57,610 nucleotides of DNA. Source: Rhodospirillales bacterium. Its GTDB lineage: Bacteria > Pseudomonadota > Alphaproteobacteria > Rhodospirillales > Shumkoniaceae. Under the pieces are notes generated by a model. The model did no database searches. It saw nothing but the letters and a program-made list of their open reading frames with translations, and had not been told where the DNA came from. The stretch covers positions 1-57,610 of the forward strand of contig JAHDSF010000014.1 of assembly GCA_018432935.1 (NCBI GenBank), read 5' to 3'. Below, piece by piece: positions 28,991 to 38,504 of the stretch (within the stretch, counting starts at the first letter, position 1; each line of letters begins with the position of its first letter). The position numbers and the translations under genes were made by a program.

Positions 28991-30142
28991 CTACTTCTCC
29001 GCCGAGAACTTGTAGACGATCCGGCCGGAATACCACTCCCCCGCCTTGAGCAGGGTCGGCGGGAATCCGGGCTTGTTCGGCGAATCCGGGAAGTGCGACG
29101 GCTCCATGCAGAAGGCGGTGCGGAAGGTCATCAGCTTACCGCCCTTGGCCACGTCGCGCGGCTGCTTGCCCTCCAGGTTGTTGCCGGAGAACAGCTGCAT
29201 GCCGGGCTCGGTAGTCCATACCTCCATCGCCCGGCCGGACTTGGGGTCGACCGCCTTGGCGGCGAATTCCAGCGTGCCGGGCCGCTTCTTGTTGAGCGCG
29301 AAATGATGGTCGTAGCCGTTGCCGAGCTTGAGCTGCTCGTCCGCCTGGCCGATGCGGGCGCCGAAGGCGATCGGCTTGGTGAAGTCCATCACCGTGCCCT
29401 TCACCGGGCGCAGTTCGCCGGTCGGGATCAGGGTGGCGTCGACCGGCAGGAAGCGGTCGGCGTTGACGGTGATGACGTGGTCGAGGATCTCGGTGCCGAG
29501 CTTGCCCGACAGGTTGAAGAAGGTATGGCCGGTGAAGTTGACGACGGTGCTCTTGTCGGCTGCGACCGCGGTGTAGTCGATCGCGAACTCGTTCCTGTCG
29601 GTGACGCTGTAGACGACGCGCAGCGGCACCGTGCCAGGATAGTTCTCCTCGCCGTCCTTGAAGACGTAGGTCATCTCGACCGCCGACGGCCCGAGCTGCC
29701 TGGCGTCGAAGACCTGGAACCGGGACCCCTTGTTGCCGCCGTGCAGACTGTTTTCGCCGTTGTTCTTGGCGAGCTGGTACGTCTTGCCGTCGACCGTCAG
29801 CTTGCCGCCGCCGATGCGATTGGCATAGCGGCCGATGAAGGCGCCCATCGACCCCTGGCCGTCGAGCGCTCCCTGGATCGAATCATAGCCGGCGGCGATG
29901 TCGCCGAGCTTGCCGTTGCGGTCGGGAACCAGGATCTGCTCGACCTTGGCGCCGTAGTTGGTGGCGCGCACCACGACCGTGCCCTTGCTGTTCTTGATCG
30001 TGTAGAGGTCAACCTTCTTGCCGTCGATCTCCTTCTGGAAGTTCTCCCTCTTGAGGTCGACGTAGTCGGCGGCGAATGCCGTCGCGGAAGCGGCGAAGAT
30101 CGACACGGCCGCCAGCGCGGTACGCGAAAGCCATGGATGCAT
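28991..30142 (-). CDS. Galactose mutarotase (aldose 1-epimerase), exported form
   Basis: A 383-residue aldose 1-epimerase with an N-terminal signal peptide (SRTALAAVSIFAASATAFAA), so it acts in the periplasm. Active-site motifs match the cytoplasmic paralogue: NFTGHTFFNLSG, GYDHHFALNKK, FCMEPSHFPDSPNKPGFPP. The two paralogues also share the N-terminal 'REN-FQ-EIDG-VDL-TIKNS' block, so duplication followed by gain or loss of the signal peptide is likely. It probably equilibrates sugar anomers before uptake or oxidation. Confidence 0.93.
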   Translation of the reverse strand: MHPWLSRTALAAVSIFAASATAFAADYVDLKRENFQKEIDGKKVDLYTIKNSKGTVVVRATNYGAKVEQILVPDRNGKLGDIAAGYDSIQGALDGQGSMGAFIGRYANRIGGGKLTVDGKTYQLAKNNGENSLHGGNKGSRFQVFDARQLGPSAVEMTYVFKDGEENYPGTVPLRVVYSVTDRNEFAIDYTAVAADKSTVVNFTGHTFFNLSGKLGTEILDHVITVNADRFLPVDATLIPTGELRPVKGTVMDFTKPIAFGARIGQADEQLKLGNGYDHHFALNKKRPGTLEFAAKAVDPKSGRAMEVWTTEPGMQLFSGNNLEGKQPRDVAKGGKLMTFRTAFCMEPSHFPDSPNKPGFPPTLLKAGEWYSGRIVYKFSAEK

Positions 30143-30235
30143 GCGTTTCCCCTCCAGAGCGGACGCGGAGCTTGCCGTCCGCGCGATTATTCAGGCACCG
30201 ATACTACCGAGAGGAGGCGGTCGGAGTCAAGAAAT

Positions 30236-30246
30236 TGGTAAGACCA
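30236..30246 (+). promoter_or_regulatory. Candidate GntR/FCD operator upstream of the amidase
   Basis: TGGTAAGACCA is a perfect TGGT-N3-ACCA palindrome matching the FadR/PdhR-type consensus TNGTNNNACNA. It lies 79-89 bases before the amidase start. No FCD regulator is adjacent; the regulators at 14088 and 23938, or one elsewhere, are candidates. Confidence 0.4.
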
Positions 30247-30324
30247 CCTGACCGCATCTTCGGGTAGTCGGCTCCTCGACCGGAGGATAGACTGCTCCCG
30301 TCAATTCCTGGGAGGAGGTGCGCC

Positions 30325-31710
30325 ATGCTGATTGCAGACCCGTTTGCCGAGGGCGGAATCGGATCCTTTGCCGTTCGCCTGCGCAGTGGCGAGACCTCCA
30401 GCGAGGCGGCGACCGCGGCCTTCCTCGAGCGGATCGGCGTGCTCGATGCGCGGCTCGGCGCCTTCGAGTTCGTCGCCGCCGAAGGAGCGCTGGCCGCGGC
30501 ACGCGCCATCGACGCCCTGCTCGCCGCCGGGACCGACCTCGGGCCGCTGATGGGCGTGCCGGTCGCGATCAAGGACATCATCGCGGTCGACGGTATGCCG
30601 ACCACCAACGGCTCCAACCTCGACACCGCCTCGCTCGCCGGCGACGAGGGCAGCTTCGTCAAGGCGCTGCGGCGGGCCGGCTGCGTCATCCTGGGCAAGG
30701 CGGAGACGGTCGAGTTCGCCCTCGGCGGGACCGGCATCAACCATTCCCGCGGCACCCCCTGGAACCCGGCCGACGCCAAGGTGCACCGCATCCCCGGCGG
30801 CTCGAGCAGCGGCCCCGGGGTGGCGGTGGCGGCCGGGCTGTGCGGGTTCGCGGTCGGCAGCGATACCGGCGGCTCGGTGCGGCTGCCGGCCAGCTTCTGC
30901 GGCGTGTTCGGGCACAAGACGTCGCCCGGCCTGTGGCCGATCGACGGCGTCTTCCCGCTCTGCCCGACGCTGGACACCCTGGGGCCGCTGACCCGGTCCG
31001 CCCAGGACGCCGCCCTCATCCACGCCGCCCTCGCCGGTACCGCGGCAGCCGAGCCGGCTTCCCTCGACGGCATCCGCATCGGGCGTCCCGGCGGCCTCTT
31101 CCTCGAAGACCTCGACGCCGACGTCGCGTCCTGCTTCGACGCTGCCCTTGGCAAGCTTGAGCAGGCCGGGGCCGAGATCGTCGAAGTCGAGGTGCCGGAA
31201 GCAGCCGAGCGCAGCAGCTTCTTCCCCGTCCTGCTGCCCGCCGACTGCATCGTCACCCTGGGCCGCGACCGCTTCCTGGCCGAGCGCGGCCGCATGGACC
31301 CGGTGGTGGCGGCCCGCGCCGGTGCGGGGCTCGACACCGACGCCACCGCGGTGCTGCAGGCGCTGCGCCGCCACCAGGAGCTGATCCGGCTGACCCAGGA
31401 GAGGTTCGCCGACATCGACGTCTGGGTCGCGCCGACGACCCCGATCGTCGCCCGGCCGGTGGCGAGCTTCGCCGATATCGGCAAGGGGCTGGCCCTGACC
31501 GGACTGGCGACCCGCAACACCCAACCCGCCAACATGTTCGGCATGTGCGCCGCCTCGCTGCCGATCCACCAGCTCGGCTCCCAGCTGCCGGTCGGGCTCC
31601 AGCTGATGATGCCGGGAGGCGAGGACGAGGCCCTGCTCGCGCTGGCCTGCGCCGTTGAGACCGTTGTCGGCCGGCCCAAGTCCCCCGACCTGACGGGGTT
31701 CGCACGCTAG
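30325..31710 (+). CDS. Amidase (amidase signature family)
   Basis: A 461-residue amidase-signature hydrolase. The Ser-cisSer-Lys triad is visible: K83 (VAIKDI), the serine cluster 160-162 (GGSSSGP) and nucleophile S184 (SDTGGSVRLPA). It cleaves a C-N amide or ureide bond. The next gene, 29 bases on, encodes an N-carbamoyl-amino-acid/allantoate hydrolase, so a ureide, carbamoyl amide or allophanate-like substrate is plausible. The start at 30325 follows GGGAGGAGG. Confidence 0.9.
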   Translation: MLIADPFAEGGIGSFAVRLRSGETSSEAATAAFLERIGVLDARLGAFEFVAAEGALAAARAIDALLAAGTDLGPLMGVPVAIKDIIAVDGMPTTNGSNLDTASLAGDEGSFVKALRRAGCVILGKAETVEFALGGTGINHSRGTPWNPADAKVHRIPGGSSSGPGVAVAAGLCGFAVGSDTGGSVRLPASFCGVFGHKTSPGLWPIDGVFPLCPTLDTLGPLTRSAQDAALIHAALAGTAAAEPASLDGIRIGRPGGLFLEDLDADVASCFDAALGKLEQAGAEIVEVEVPEAAERSSFFPVLLPADCIVTLGRDRFLAERGRMDPVVAARAGAGLDTDATAVLQALRRHQELIRLTQERFADIDVWVAPTTPIVARPVASFADIGKGLALTGLATRNTQPANMFGMCAASLPIHQLGSQLPVGLQLMMPGGEDEALLALACAVETVVGRPKSPDLTGFAR

Positions 31711-31739
31711 ACCAGACCGAGACGTTCGCGAGGTGAACC

Positions 31740-32975
31740 ATGACGTTGCGTATCGACCGTGACCGCCTGTGGCGGAGCCTGATGGAGATGGGGCGGATCG
31801 GCGCCACACCCGGCGGTGGCGTCGGCCGGTTGCCCGGAACCGACGCCGACCGCGAGGCCCGAGACGTCTTCGTCCGCTGGTGCCGCGAGGCCGGCTGCGC
31901 AGTCACCGTCGACCGTCTCGGCAACATCTTCGCGCGGCGGCCCGGCAACGACCCGGCACGGTTGCCGGTGATGACCGGCAGCCACCTCGATTCCCAGCCG
32001 CTCGGCGGCAAGTTCGACGGCGCCTACGGGGTGATGGCTGCGCTCGAGGTGGTGCGCACCCTGAACGACGCCAGCGTGCGCACCGCGGCGCCGGTCGAGA
32101 TCGTCGCCTGGACCGACGAGGAAGGTTGCCGCTTCTCGGCCGGCATGCGCTGCTCGGCGGTGTTCGCCGGCACCCAGGACCTGGACTCCACGCTTGCGCT
32201 TGCCGATCCCCAGGGACTGACCCTGGGCGCCGAGCTGGCCCGCATCGGCTACGCCGGGCCGGAGCCGGTCGGCGGACGGGCCATCGACTGCTTCCTCGAA
32301 TGCCACATCGAGCAGGGCGTGGTGCTGGAGGCGGAAGGCCGTACCATCGGCGCGGTGGTCGGCGCCCAGGCGCAGAAGAACTACGAGATCCGGGTGCGCG
32401 GCGAGCAGGGCCACGCCGGCACCGTGCCGATGACCATGCGACGCGACGCGATGCGGGCGGCGGCCCGGATGATCGAGGCGGTGATCGGGCTCGCCTGGCG
32501 CTTCGACCCGCACCCGGTGGTCACCGTCGGCGCCGTCCACGTGGTCCCCAACGCCCGCAACACGATCCCGCGCGAGGTCGTCTTCACCATCGATTCTCGG
32601 CACCCCCGAACCGCCGTCCTGGCCGAGCTGGGGACCGCGGTCCGCGCCGCATGCGGGGACATCGCCCGCGACCTTCAGGTGGGGGTGGAGATCGAGCAGA
32701 CCGCCGAGCGCGAGGCCGTCACCTTCGATCCCGCGCTGGTGCAGGCGGTCCGCGACGCCGCCGACCGCCTCGGGTTTTCGCAGCGCGACATGTTCTCGGG
32801 CGCCGGCCACGATTCCTGCAACCTGGCCGCCCTGGCCCCGACAGCGATGGTTTTCGTCCCCTGCGAGAAGGGCATCAGCCACGCCGAAAACGAAAACGCC
32901 CAGCCCGACGACCTCGCGGCGGGCTGCGACGTGCTGCTCCAGGTAGTCCTGGAACGGGCGGGCGTCGCGCGGTGA
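31740..32975 (+). CDS. M20 family N-carbamoyl-L-amino acid / allantoate amidohydrolase
   Basis: A 411-residue metallo-hydrolase of the hydantoinase/carbamoylase group. Metal-binding motifs are GSHLDSQPLGGKFDG (His, Asp), WTDEEG (Glu pair), CHIEQG and the terminal GISHAENE. The dimerisation domain lies at about 210-330. Members hydrolyse N-carbamoyl-L-amino acids, allantoate or ureidoglycolate-like compounds, and sequence alone does not decide which. It is co-directional with the amidase, consistent with sequential hydrolysis of a nitrogen compound. Confidence 0.9.
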   Translation: MTLRIDRDRLWRSLMEMGRIGATPGGGVGRLPGTDADREARDVFVRWCREAGCAVTVDRLGNIFARRPGNDPARLPVMTGSHLDSQPLGGKFDGAYGVMAALEVVRTLNDASVRTAAPVEIVAWTDEEGCRFSAGMRCSAVFAGTQDLDSTLALADPQGLTLGAELARIGYAGPEPVGGRAIDCFLECHIEQGVVLEAEGRTIGAVVGAQAQKNYEIRVRGEQGHAGTVPMTMRRDAMRAAARMIEAVIGLAWRFDPHPVVTVGAVHVVPNARNTIPREVVFTIDSRHPRTAVLAELGTAVRAACGDIARDLQVGVEIEQTAEREAVTFDPALVQAVRDAADRLGFSQRDMFSGAGHDSCNLAALAPTAMVFVPCEKGISHAENENAQPDDLAAGCDVLLQVVLERAGVAR

Positions 32976-32997
32976 GGCTCGGCGACGCCGCGGCGGC

Positions 32998-34056
32998 TCA
33001 AGCGCGGGGGGTCGGCATCGGCACCCCGAGCTTCTCCGCCCAGCCGGCCAGCGCCTCCTCGATCCCGGGGTAGAGCCGGACCCCGTGGGCGGACTGCTCG
33101 GCATGGCGGGCAAGAGCGCCGTCGCCGGGCAGGCGCACCGCGGGCGCACCGATCGGCACCGGAGTCTCGCGGCAGAAGTCGGCAAAGAAGCCGGTCTCGC
33201 GGATGAACGCGGCGCGGCCACCGAACGCCTCCGGGTCGAGAAGCTGCAGGAATACGTTGCCGCCCCAGGCGGTCGGCCGCTCGGCGCGGCCGAGGCCGCC
33301 GAGCGCCGAGGTCAGCACCTCGACGATGATGCCCAGCGCGAAACCCTTGTGGCCGAGGCTCGGCCCGCCCAGGGGCAGGATCGCCCCCTTGGGATCGGCG
33401 AAACGGACGCCGGCATCGGTCGTCGGCTGCCCTTGCGCGTCCTGCAGCCAGGGGTGATCGAAGGGGCGGCCTTCGCGGTGCCGCCGCCCGACCATGCCGT
33501 TGGTGGTGGTCGACATGCTGATGTCGATCAGGATCGGCTCGCCGGTCGTCGGGGCGCCGAAAGCGAGCGGGTTGGGACTGTAGCGCGCGACCGTACCCCC
33601 GTGCGGCGCCACGCTCTCCTCGCGCGGGTCCGACGAAGTCAGGATCATCACTAGGCCGCGGTCCGTGGCGCGCCGCAGGTAGGCTTGCAGGGCGCCGATG
33701 TGATGGGTGCGGCGGAGCGTCGCGGTGACCACCCCGTGGTCGGGAATGCGGCGGATCGCCTCGTCCATCGCCTTCAGCACCAGCCAGGCGCCGGGCAGAT
33801 AGCGGCCATCCCACGCGAACGTGCCGCCGCGATCCGCGACGACCTCGGGTTCGCCCTGAAGCAGCATGCCGCCGGCATCGATCGATTCGAGATACGGCGT
33901 CAGCAACTGCAGGCCGTGGGTGGTCTGGCCGAGCAGGTCGCCTTCGACCAGGATCTCGGCCACTGCACGCGCCCGCTCCGCGGGCACGCCCTTCTTTTCC
34001 AAAGCCGCCGCCGCGAACTGCCGCAGCGCCGATGCGGCAAAGCGCCGTTCCGCCAT
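32998..34056 (-). CDS. Malate/L-lactate dehydrogenase (LDH2) family oxidoreductase
   Basis: A 352-residue NAD(P)-dependent oxidoreductase of the LDH2/MDG2 fold, unrelated to classical LDH. Conserved blocks are GDLLGQTTHGLQLL, TLRRTHHIGALQAYLRRA with the catalytic His, PNPLAFGAPT, IDISMSTTTNG and GHKGFALGIIVEVLTSALGG. It oxidises or reduces a 2-hydroxy/2-keto acid such as malate, lactate or ureidoglycolate. The last is attractive here because of the ureide-type hydrolase converging on it, but this is inference. The start at 34056 has GGAGG; an ATG at 34086 is an alternative. Confidence 0.88.
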   Translation of the reverse strand: MAERRFAASALRQFAAAALEKKGVPAERARAVAEILVEGDLLGQTTHGLQLLTPYLESIDAGGMLLQGEPEVVADRGGTFAWDGRYLPGAWLVLKAMDEAIRRIPDHGVVTATLRRTHHIGALQAYLRRATDRGLVMILTSSDPREESVAPHGGTVARYSPNPLAFGAPTTGEPILIDISMSTTTNGMVGRRHREGRPFDHPWLQDAQGQPTTDAGVRFADPKGAILPLGGPSLGHKGFALGIIVEVLTSALGGLGRAERPTAWGGNVFLQLLDPEAFGGRAAFIRETGFFADFCRETPVPIGAPAVRLPGDGALARHAEQSAHGVRLYPGIEEALAGWAEKLGVPMPTPRA

Positions 34057-34166
34057 CTCCCCCTCCGCTGTCTGCCAGACCCGCATGTATGACACTCCGC
34101 CGCGCGATGCAATCGGCGGCGGCAACCCTTACATGACGAGCAGCCCCACCGCAGCGGAGAGCACCG

Positions 34167-34982
34167 ATGGCACACGATACCGCGAAGCCGCTCCGGGGCC
34201 AGCGCGCCATCGTGACCGGCAGCGGGAGCGGGATCGGGGCAGAGATCGCCAACGGCCTCGCTGCGGCGGGCGCGCGGGTCGCCGTCAACTACCCGGGCGA
34301 GCGGGCTGCGGCCGATGCGGTGGTTGCCGCAATCGTGGCGGGAGGCGGCGAGGCGATCGCCGTTCAGGCCGACATCAGCCGGGAAACCGAGGTCGAGCGG
34401 ATGTTCGCCGAGGTCGTCGCCGCCTGGGGCAGCCTGGACATCCTGGTCAACAACGCCGGGATCCAGCGGGACGCCGCGCTGGTCGACATGACGGCCGAAC
34501 AGTGGGACGCCGTGATCGACGTCAACCTGCGCGGCCAGTTCCTGTGCTCGCGCGCGGCGGCGCGGGAGTTCCTGCGTCGCGGGCCGGATCCCGGGCTGTC
34601 GTCGGCGCTGGGCAAGATCGTCTGCATCTCGTCCGTCCATGACGTCATCCCGTGGGCCGGGCACGCCAACTACGCCGCCAGCAAGGGCGGGATCACGATG
34701 CTGATGAAGACGATGGCCCAGGAGTTGGCGGCGCAACGGATCCGGGTCAACGCGATCTCGCCCGGCGCCATCAGGACCGAGATCAACCGCTCGGCCTGGG
34801 AGACGCCCGCAGCCGCCGCAGCCCTGCGGAACCTGATTCCCTACGGCCGCATCGGCGATCCCACCGATATCGCCAAGGCCGCCGTGTGGCTGGTTTCGGA
34901 TGACGCCGACTACGTCACCGGCACCACGCTTTACGTCGACGGCGGCATGCTGCTCTATCCGGGATTCCGCGAAGGGGGCTGA
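34167..34982 (+). CDS. Short-chain dehydrogenase (glucose 1-dehydrogenase-like SDR)
   Basis: A 271-residue classical SDR. The nucleotide-binding TGSGSGIG (17-24), NNAG (95-98) and the active site S155/S156, Y169 and K173 (YAASK) are all present, with the C-terminal '[13 protein letters not shown]'. It most resembles sugar dehydrogenases of the glucose 1-dehydrogenase type. The GH15 gene starts 1 base after its stop, suggesting that it acts on a sugar released by that hydrolase. Confidence 0.9.
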   Translation: MAHDTAKPLRGQRAIVTGSGSGIGAEIANGLAAAGARVAVNYPGERAAADAVVAAIVAGGGEAIAVQADISRETEVERMFAEVVAAWGSLDILVNNAGIQRDAALVDMTAEQWDAVIDVNLRGQFLCSRAAAREFLRRGPDPGLSSALGKIVCISSVHDVIPWAGHANYAASKGGITMLMKTMAQELAAQRIRVNAISPGAIRTEINRSAWETPAAAAALRNLIPYGRIGDPTDIAKAAVWLVSDDADYVTGTTLYVDGGMLLYPGFREGG

Positions 34983-34983
34983 A

Positions 34984-36825
34984 GTGCCTTATATTCCGAT
35001 CGAAGACCACGCCATGATCGGCGACATGCACACCGTAGCCCTGGTGGGAACCGGCGGCACGATCGACTGGCTGTGCATTCCGCATTTCGATTCGCCGACC
35101 GTGTTCGGCGCCATGCTGGACGACCAGAAGGGCGGCTTCTTCGCGCTCGCCCCGCTGCCCGGCGAAGAGGCCGTATGCAAGCAGTTCTACTGGCCCGACA
35201 CCAACGTCCTGGTGACCCGGTTCCTGGCCAACCATGGCGCCGCCGAATTGACCGACTTCATGCCGGTCGGGGCGGCGCGCCGTCCCGGTCCCCGCCGTCA
35301 TGAGCTGATCCGGCGGCTCACCGTGCTGCGCGGCCGCATCACCTTCCGCATGGAGTGCCGGCCCGCCTTCAACTACGCCCGCGACGCCCACACCACCCGC
35401 GTCGTCAAGGGCGGCGCCATTTTCGCTTCGCCCAAGCTCGACCTCGGCCTGGCGAGCCAGATCCCCCTGAGCGAGCAGGACGGCAGCGCGGTGGCGCAGT
35501 TCACCCTGGCGGAAGGCGAAACCGCCGTCTTCGTGCTGCGCGATCGGCCGATAGGGGCGTCGTTCGAGCCGACCCTGTCGGAGCAGGAGGCGGAGGACGC
35601 TTTCCGCTCGACGGTTTCGTACTGGCGCGGCTGGCTCTCCCAGTGCCCCTATCGCGGCCGCTGGCGAGAGATCGTCTACCGGTCGGCCCTGGCGCTCAAG
35701 CTGATGACCTTCGAGCCGACCGGCGCGATCGTCGCCGCCCCCACCTGCTCGCTGCCCGAGGAGATCGGCGGCGAGCGCAACTGGGACTACCGCTACACCT
35801 GGATCCGCGACGCGGCGTTCGTCGTCTATGCGCTGCTGCGGCTCGGGTTCTCGCAGGAAGCCGGGGCCTACATGCACTTCCTGTCCCGTCACGTCTGCGA
35901 TCACGAGGACGTGGGGCCGCTGCAGCTCATGTACGGCATCGGCGGCGAGACCCACCTCGAGGAGGAGGTCCTGACCCATCTCGATGGCTACAAGGGCTCG
36001 AAGCCGGTGCGGATCGGCAACGCCGCCTACCGCCAGCTTCAGCTCGACATCTACGGCGAGCTGCTGGACGCGGTATACCTCTACAACAAGCACGGCGCGC
36101 CGCTTTCGTACGAGGACTGGCGCTGGGTCCGCAAGCTGGTCGACTGGGTGTGCGACAACTGGCAGCGCGAGGACGCCAGCATCTGGGAGGTGCGCGGCTC
36201 GCACCAGCACTTCACCTACTCGAAGCTGATGTGCTGGGTGGCGGTGGATCGCGGCCTGAGGCTGGCCGAGAAGCGCTCGTTCCCGGCCGACCGCGAGCGC
36301 TGGTACGCGGTGCGCGATACCATCTACGAGGCGATCATGGCCGAGGGCTGGAACGAGGAGCGGCAGGCCTTCGTGCAGGCCTTCGGCTCGGACCAGCTCG
36401 ACGCGGCCAACCTGATGATGCCGCTCACGTTCTTCGTCGCCCCCGCCGACCCCCGCATCCTGAAGACGATCGAGGCGACGATGCGGCCGCTGGACCGCGG
36501 CGGCCTGCTTGCGAACAACCTCGTCTACCGCTATGACCCGGAACGCACAGACGACGGCGTCCCGGGCAGCGAGGGCACGTTCAACATCTGCACCTTCTGG
36601 CTGGTGGAGGCGCTGACCCGCGCCGGCCGGTTCGAGCCGCGCCTGCTGGAGGAGGCCCGCCTGATGTTCGAACGCATGCTCGGCTTCGCCAACCACGTCG
36701 GCCTGTACGCCGAGGAAACCGGCTTCCACGGCGAGGCGCTCGGCAACTTCCCCCAGGCGTTCACCCACCTCGCCCTGATCAGCGCCGCATTCAATCTCGA
36801 TCGCGCGCTCGGCCACGCCGACTGA
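34984..36825 (+). CDS. Glycoside hydrolase family 15 protein (glucoamylase/trehalase-like)
   Basis: A 613-residue GH15 protein. The N-terminal beta-sandwich (about 1-230) begins [37 protein letters not shown], the signature of the bacterial subgroup. The (alpha/alpha)6 barrel carries [50 protein letters not shown] and [20 protein letters not shown] with acidic catalytic residues. Members hydrolyse alpha-glucosidic bonds, including trehalose in some bacteria. There is no signal peptide, so it works on internal glucan or disaccharide. The GTG start at 34984 follows AAGGGGG. Confidence 0.92.
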   Translation: MPYIPIEDHAMIGDMHTVALVGTGGTIDWLCIPHFDSPTVFGAMLDDQKGGFFALAPLPGEEAVCKQFYWPDTNVLVTRFLANHGAAELTDFMPVGAARRPGPRRHELIRRLTVLRGRITFRMECRPAFNYARDAHTTRVVKGGAIFASPKLDLGLASQIPLSEQDGSAVAQFTLAEGETAVFVLRDRPIGASFEPTLSEQEAEDAFRSTVSYWRGWLSQCPYRGRWREIVYRSALALKLMTFEPTGAIVAAPTCSLPEEIGGERNWDYRYTWIRDAAFVVYALLRLGFSQEAGAYMHFLSRHVCDHEDVGPLQLMYGIGGETHLEEEVLTHLDGYKGSKPVRIGNAAYRQLQLDIYGELLDAVYLYNKHGAPLSYEDWRWVRKLVDWVCDNWQREDASIWEVRGSHQHFTYSKLMCWVAVDRGLRLAEKRSFPADRERWYAVRDTIYEAIMAEGWNEERQAFVQAFGSDQLDAANLMMPLTFFVAPADPRILKTIEATMRPLDRGGLLANNLVYRYDPERTDDGVPGSEGTFNICTFWLVEALTRAGRFEPRLLEEARLMFERMLGFANHVGLYAEETGFHGEALGNFPQAFTHLALISAAFNLDRALGHAD

Positions 36826-36826
36826 G

Positions 36827-37126
36827 ATGCCGCGCGACCTCGGTCCCTGCCCCGTCTGCGGGCGCGTGATGATCGAGGGGCCGAGCGTGGACCGCCATCA
36901 CTGGGTCCCCAAATGCGAGGGCGGCAGCGAGGCGGAGTGGCTGCACTGCGTCTGCCACCGCATGATCCACAGGGTTTTCGGCGAGAGGGAGCTGGCGCAG
37001 GGCTATCCCGACGCCGCGGCGGTACGCGCCCATCCCGAGATCGCGCGCTTCATTTTCTGGGTGCGCCGGAAGCCCCCCGAGTTCGTGGACTGGCCGCGAC
37101 TCTCGGCGCGGGAGAGGAAGCGCTGA
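36827..37126 (+). CDS. Small HNH endonuclease-like protein
   Basis: A 99-residue protein whose N-terminus has a zinc knuckle CPVCGR, then [13 protein letters not shown] and [14 protein letters not shown], an HNH-nuclease pattern (H-H ... C-x2-C/H-x3-H). It is small for a restriction enzyme and lacks other domains. Many such stand-alone HNH proteins have unknown roles. It starts 1 base after the GH15 stop, so it is translated from the same mRNA, which is an odd pairing. Confidence 0.75.
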   Translation: MPRDLGPCPVCGRVMIEGPSVDRHHWVPKCEGGSEAEWLHCVCHRMIHRVFGERELAQGYPDAAAVRAHPEIARFIFWVRRKPPEFVDWPRLSARERKR

Positions 37127-37147
37127 CCCTCGGCGCGTGGCAGCCAT

Positions 37148-37202
37148 CGTGCTTCGACAGGCTCAGCACGACGCCTCATCCTGAGCCGGTCAAAGGATGG
37201 GG
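37148..37202. repeat. Two copies of the TTCGACAGGCTCA palindrome, opposite orientation
   Basis: A perfect hairpin CGTGC-TTCGACAGGCTCA-GCACG at 37148-37170 is followed by a degraded inverted copy (TGAGCCGGTCAAAGGAT) to about 37202. It lies between the convergent HNH and enolase-like genes, where it may act as a bidirectional transcript end. Confidence 0.75.
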
Positions 37203-37211
37203 CGCTGCGCG

Positions 37212-38504
37212 TCAGCGGTCGACGGCAGCGCGGGAAAGAGGCTCCCATCCGGCAAACGCGGCGCCTGCGCCCAGCCCCTCCTCGATGCGCACCGCCTCGT
37301 TCCATTTCGCCATCCGCTCGGAGCGGGCGAACGAGCCGACCTTGAGCTGCCGCACCCCCCAGCCGACGGCGAGGTGGACGATGGTGACGTCCTCGGTCTC
37401 ACCGGAACGGGCCGACACGATGGCGCCCCAGCCGGCCGAGCGCGACGCCTCGACCGCGTCCCTGGTCTCCGACAGCGTGCCCGCCTGGTTCGGCTTGATC
37501 AGCGCGGCATTGCAGGCGCCCAAGCCCGCCGCCCCGCGGATCCGCTCGGCGTTGGTGACCACGAAGTCGTCGCCGACGATCTGCACCTTGTCGCCGACCG
37601 CCGCCGAAAAGCGTGCCATGCCGTCCGCATCGTCCTCGGCCAGCGGGTCCTCGACCGAGACGACGGGGTAGCGGTCTAGCCAGCCGCACAGCACCTCGGC
37701 GAAGCCGTCGGAATCGAGCTCGCGGTCCTCGAGCGCCAGGCGGTAGCGCCCGTCGCGCCCGAACTCGGAGGCGGCGATGTCGAGGCTGATCGCGACCTGC
37801 TCGCCCGGAACGTAGCCCGCCCGCTCGATGGCGCGGACCAGCAGCGCCAGCCCCTCCTCGTTGTCGTCGAAGTTCGGCCAGTACCCGCCCTCGTCGGCCA
37901 CCCCCTGGAGACGGCCGGATTCCGCAAGGATGGCGCCGGCCGCGAGATAGACCTCGCCCGTCCATTCGAGCGCCTCGGCGAAGCTGGAGGCCGCTGGGGC
38001 GACCACCATGTAGTCCTGGATGTCGATCCGCGTGTGGGCGTGCGCGCCACCGCCGAAGATCTGGATCTCGGGCAGCGGCAGCACCGCGTTCCCGCCCCCG
38101 CCCAGCAGGTGGCGCCACAGCGGCAGGCCGGCCGAGGCAGCAGCCGCGTGCGCCGCCGCCATCGACACCGCAATGGTCGCGTTGCCGCCGAGCCGACCCT
38201 TGTTGGAGGTGCCGTCGAGGGCGATCAGCGCCTCGTCGATACCGCGCTGGTCGGCGGCGGCCAGGCCGACGAGCCTCCGGGCGATCTCGCCGTTGACGTG
38301 AGCGACGGCGCCGGCCACGTCGTAGCCGCCGAGCCGGCTGCCGCCGTCGCGCAGGTCGACCGCCTCGTTGCTGCCGCGCGAGGCCCCGGCCGGGGCGATC
38401 GCCCGTCCGACCGCGCCGTCGGCCAGGGCGACCTCGGCCTCGACGGTCGGACGCCCCCGCGAATCCCAAACCCGGCGTCCGCGCACGCCGACGATCCTCG
38501 TCAT
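37212..38504 (-). CDS. Diverged enolase paralogue
   Basis: A 430-residue protein with the true enolase fold. Most catalytic and Mg-binding positions remain: GGAHAH (His), VADEGGYWPNF (Glu), ISLDIAASEFG (Asp), VSVEDPLAEDD, IVGDDFVVTN, ALIKPNQAGTLSET (Lys) and the second Lys in LKVGSFARSERMAKWN. But conserved positions differ: DIQEF is DIQDY, SHRSGETED is SARSGETED, and KTGA is KVGS. It is the last gene of a TRAP/catabolic operon, not beside glycolytic genes. I infer that it dehydrates a phosphorylated sugar acid rather than 2-phosphoglycerate, though a second enolase cannot be excluded. Its ATG overlaps the kinase stop (ATGA). Confidence 0.85.
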   Translation of the reverse strand: MTRIVGVRGRRVWDSRGRPTVEAEVALADGAVGRAIAPAGASRGSNEAVDLRDGGSRLGGYDVAGAVAHVNGEIARRLVGLAAADQRGIDEALIALDGTSNKGRLGGNATIAVSMAAAHAAAASAGLPLWRHLLGGGGNAVLPLPEIQIFGGGAHAHTRIDIQDYMVVAPAASSFAEALEWTGEVYLAAGAILAESGRLQGVADEGGYWPNFDDNEEGLALLVRAIERAGYVPGEQVAISLDIAASEFGRDGRYRLALEDRELDSDGFAEVLCGWLDRYPVVSVEDPLAEDDADGMARFSAAVGDKVQIVGDDFVVTNAERIRGAAGLGACNAALIKPNQAGTLSETRDAVEASRSAGWGAIVSARSGETEDVTIVHLAVGWGVRQLKVGSFARSERMAKWNEAVRIEEGLGAGAAFAGWEPLSRAAVDR

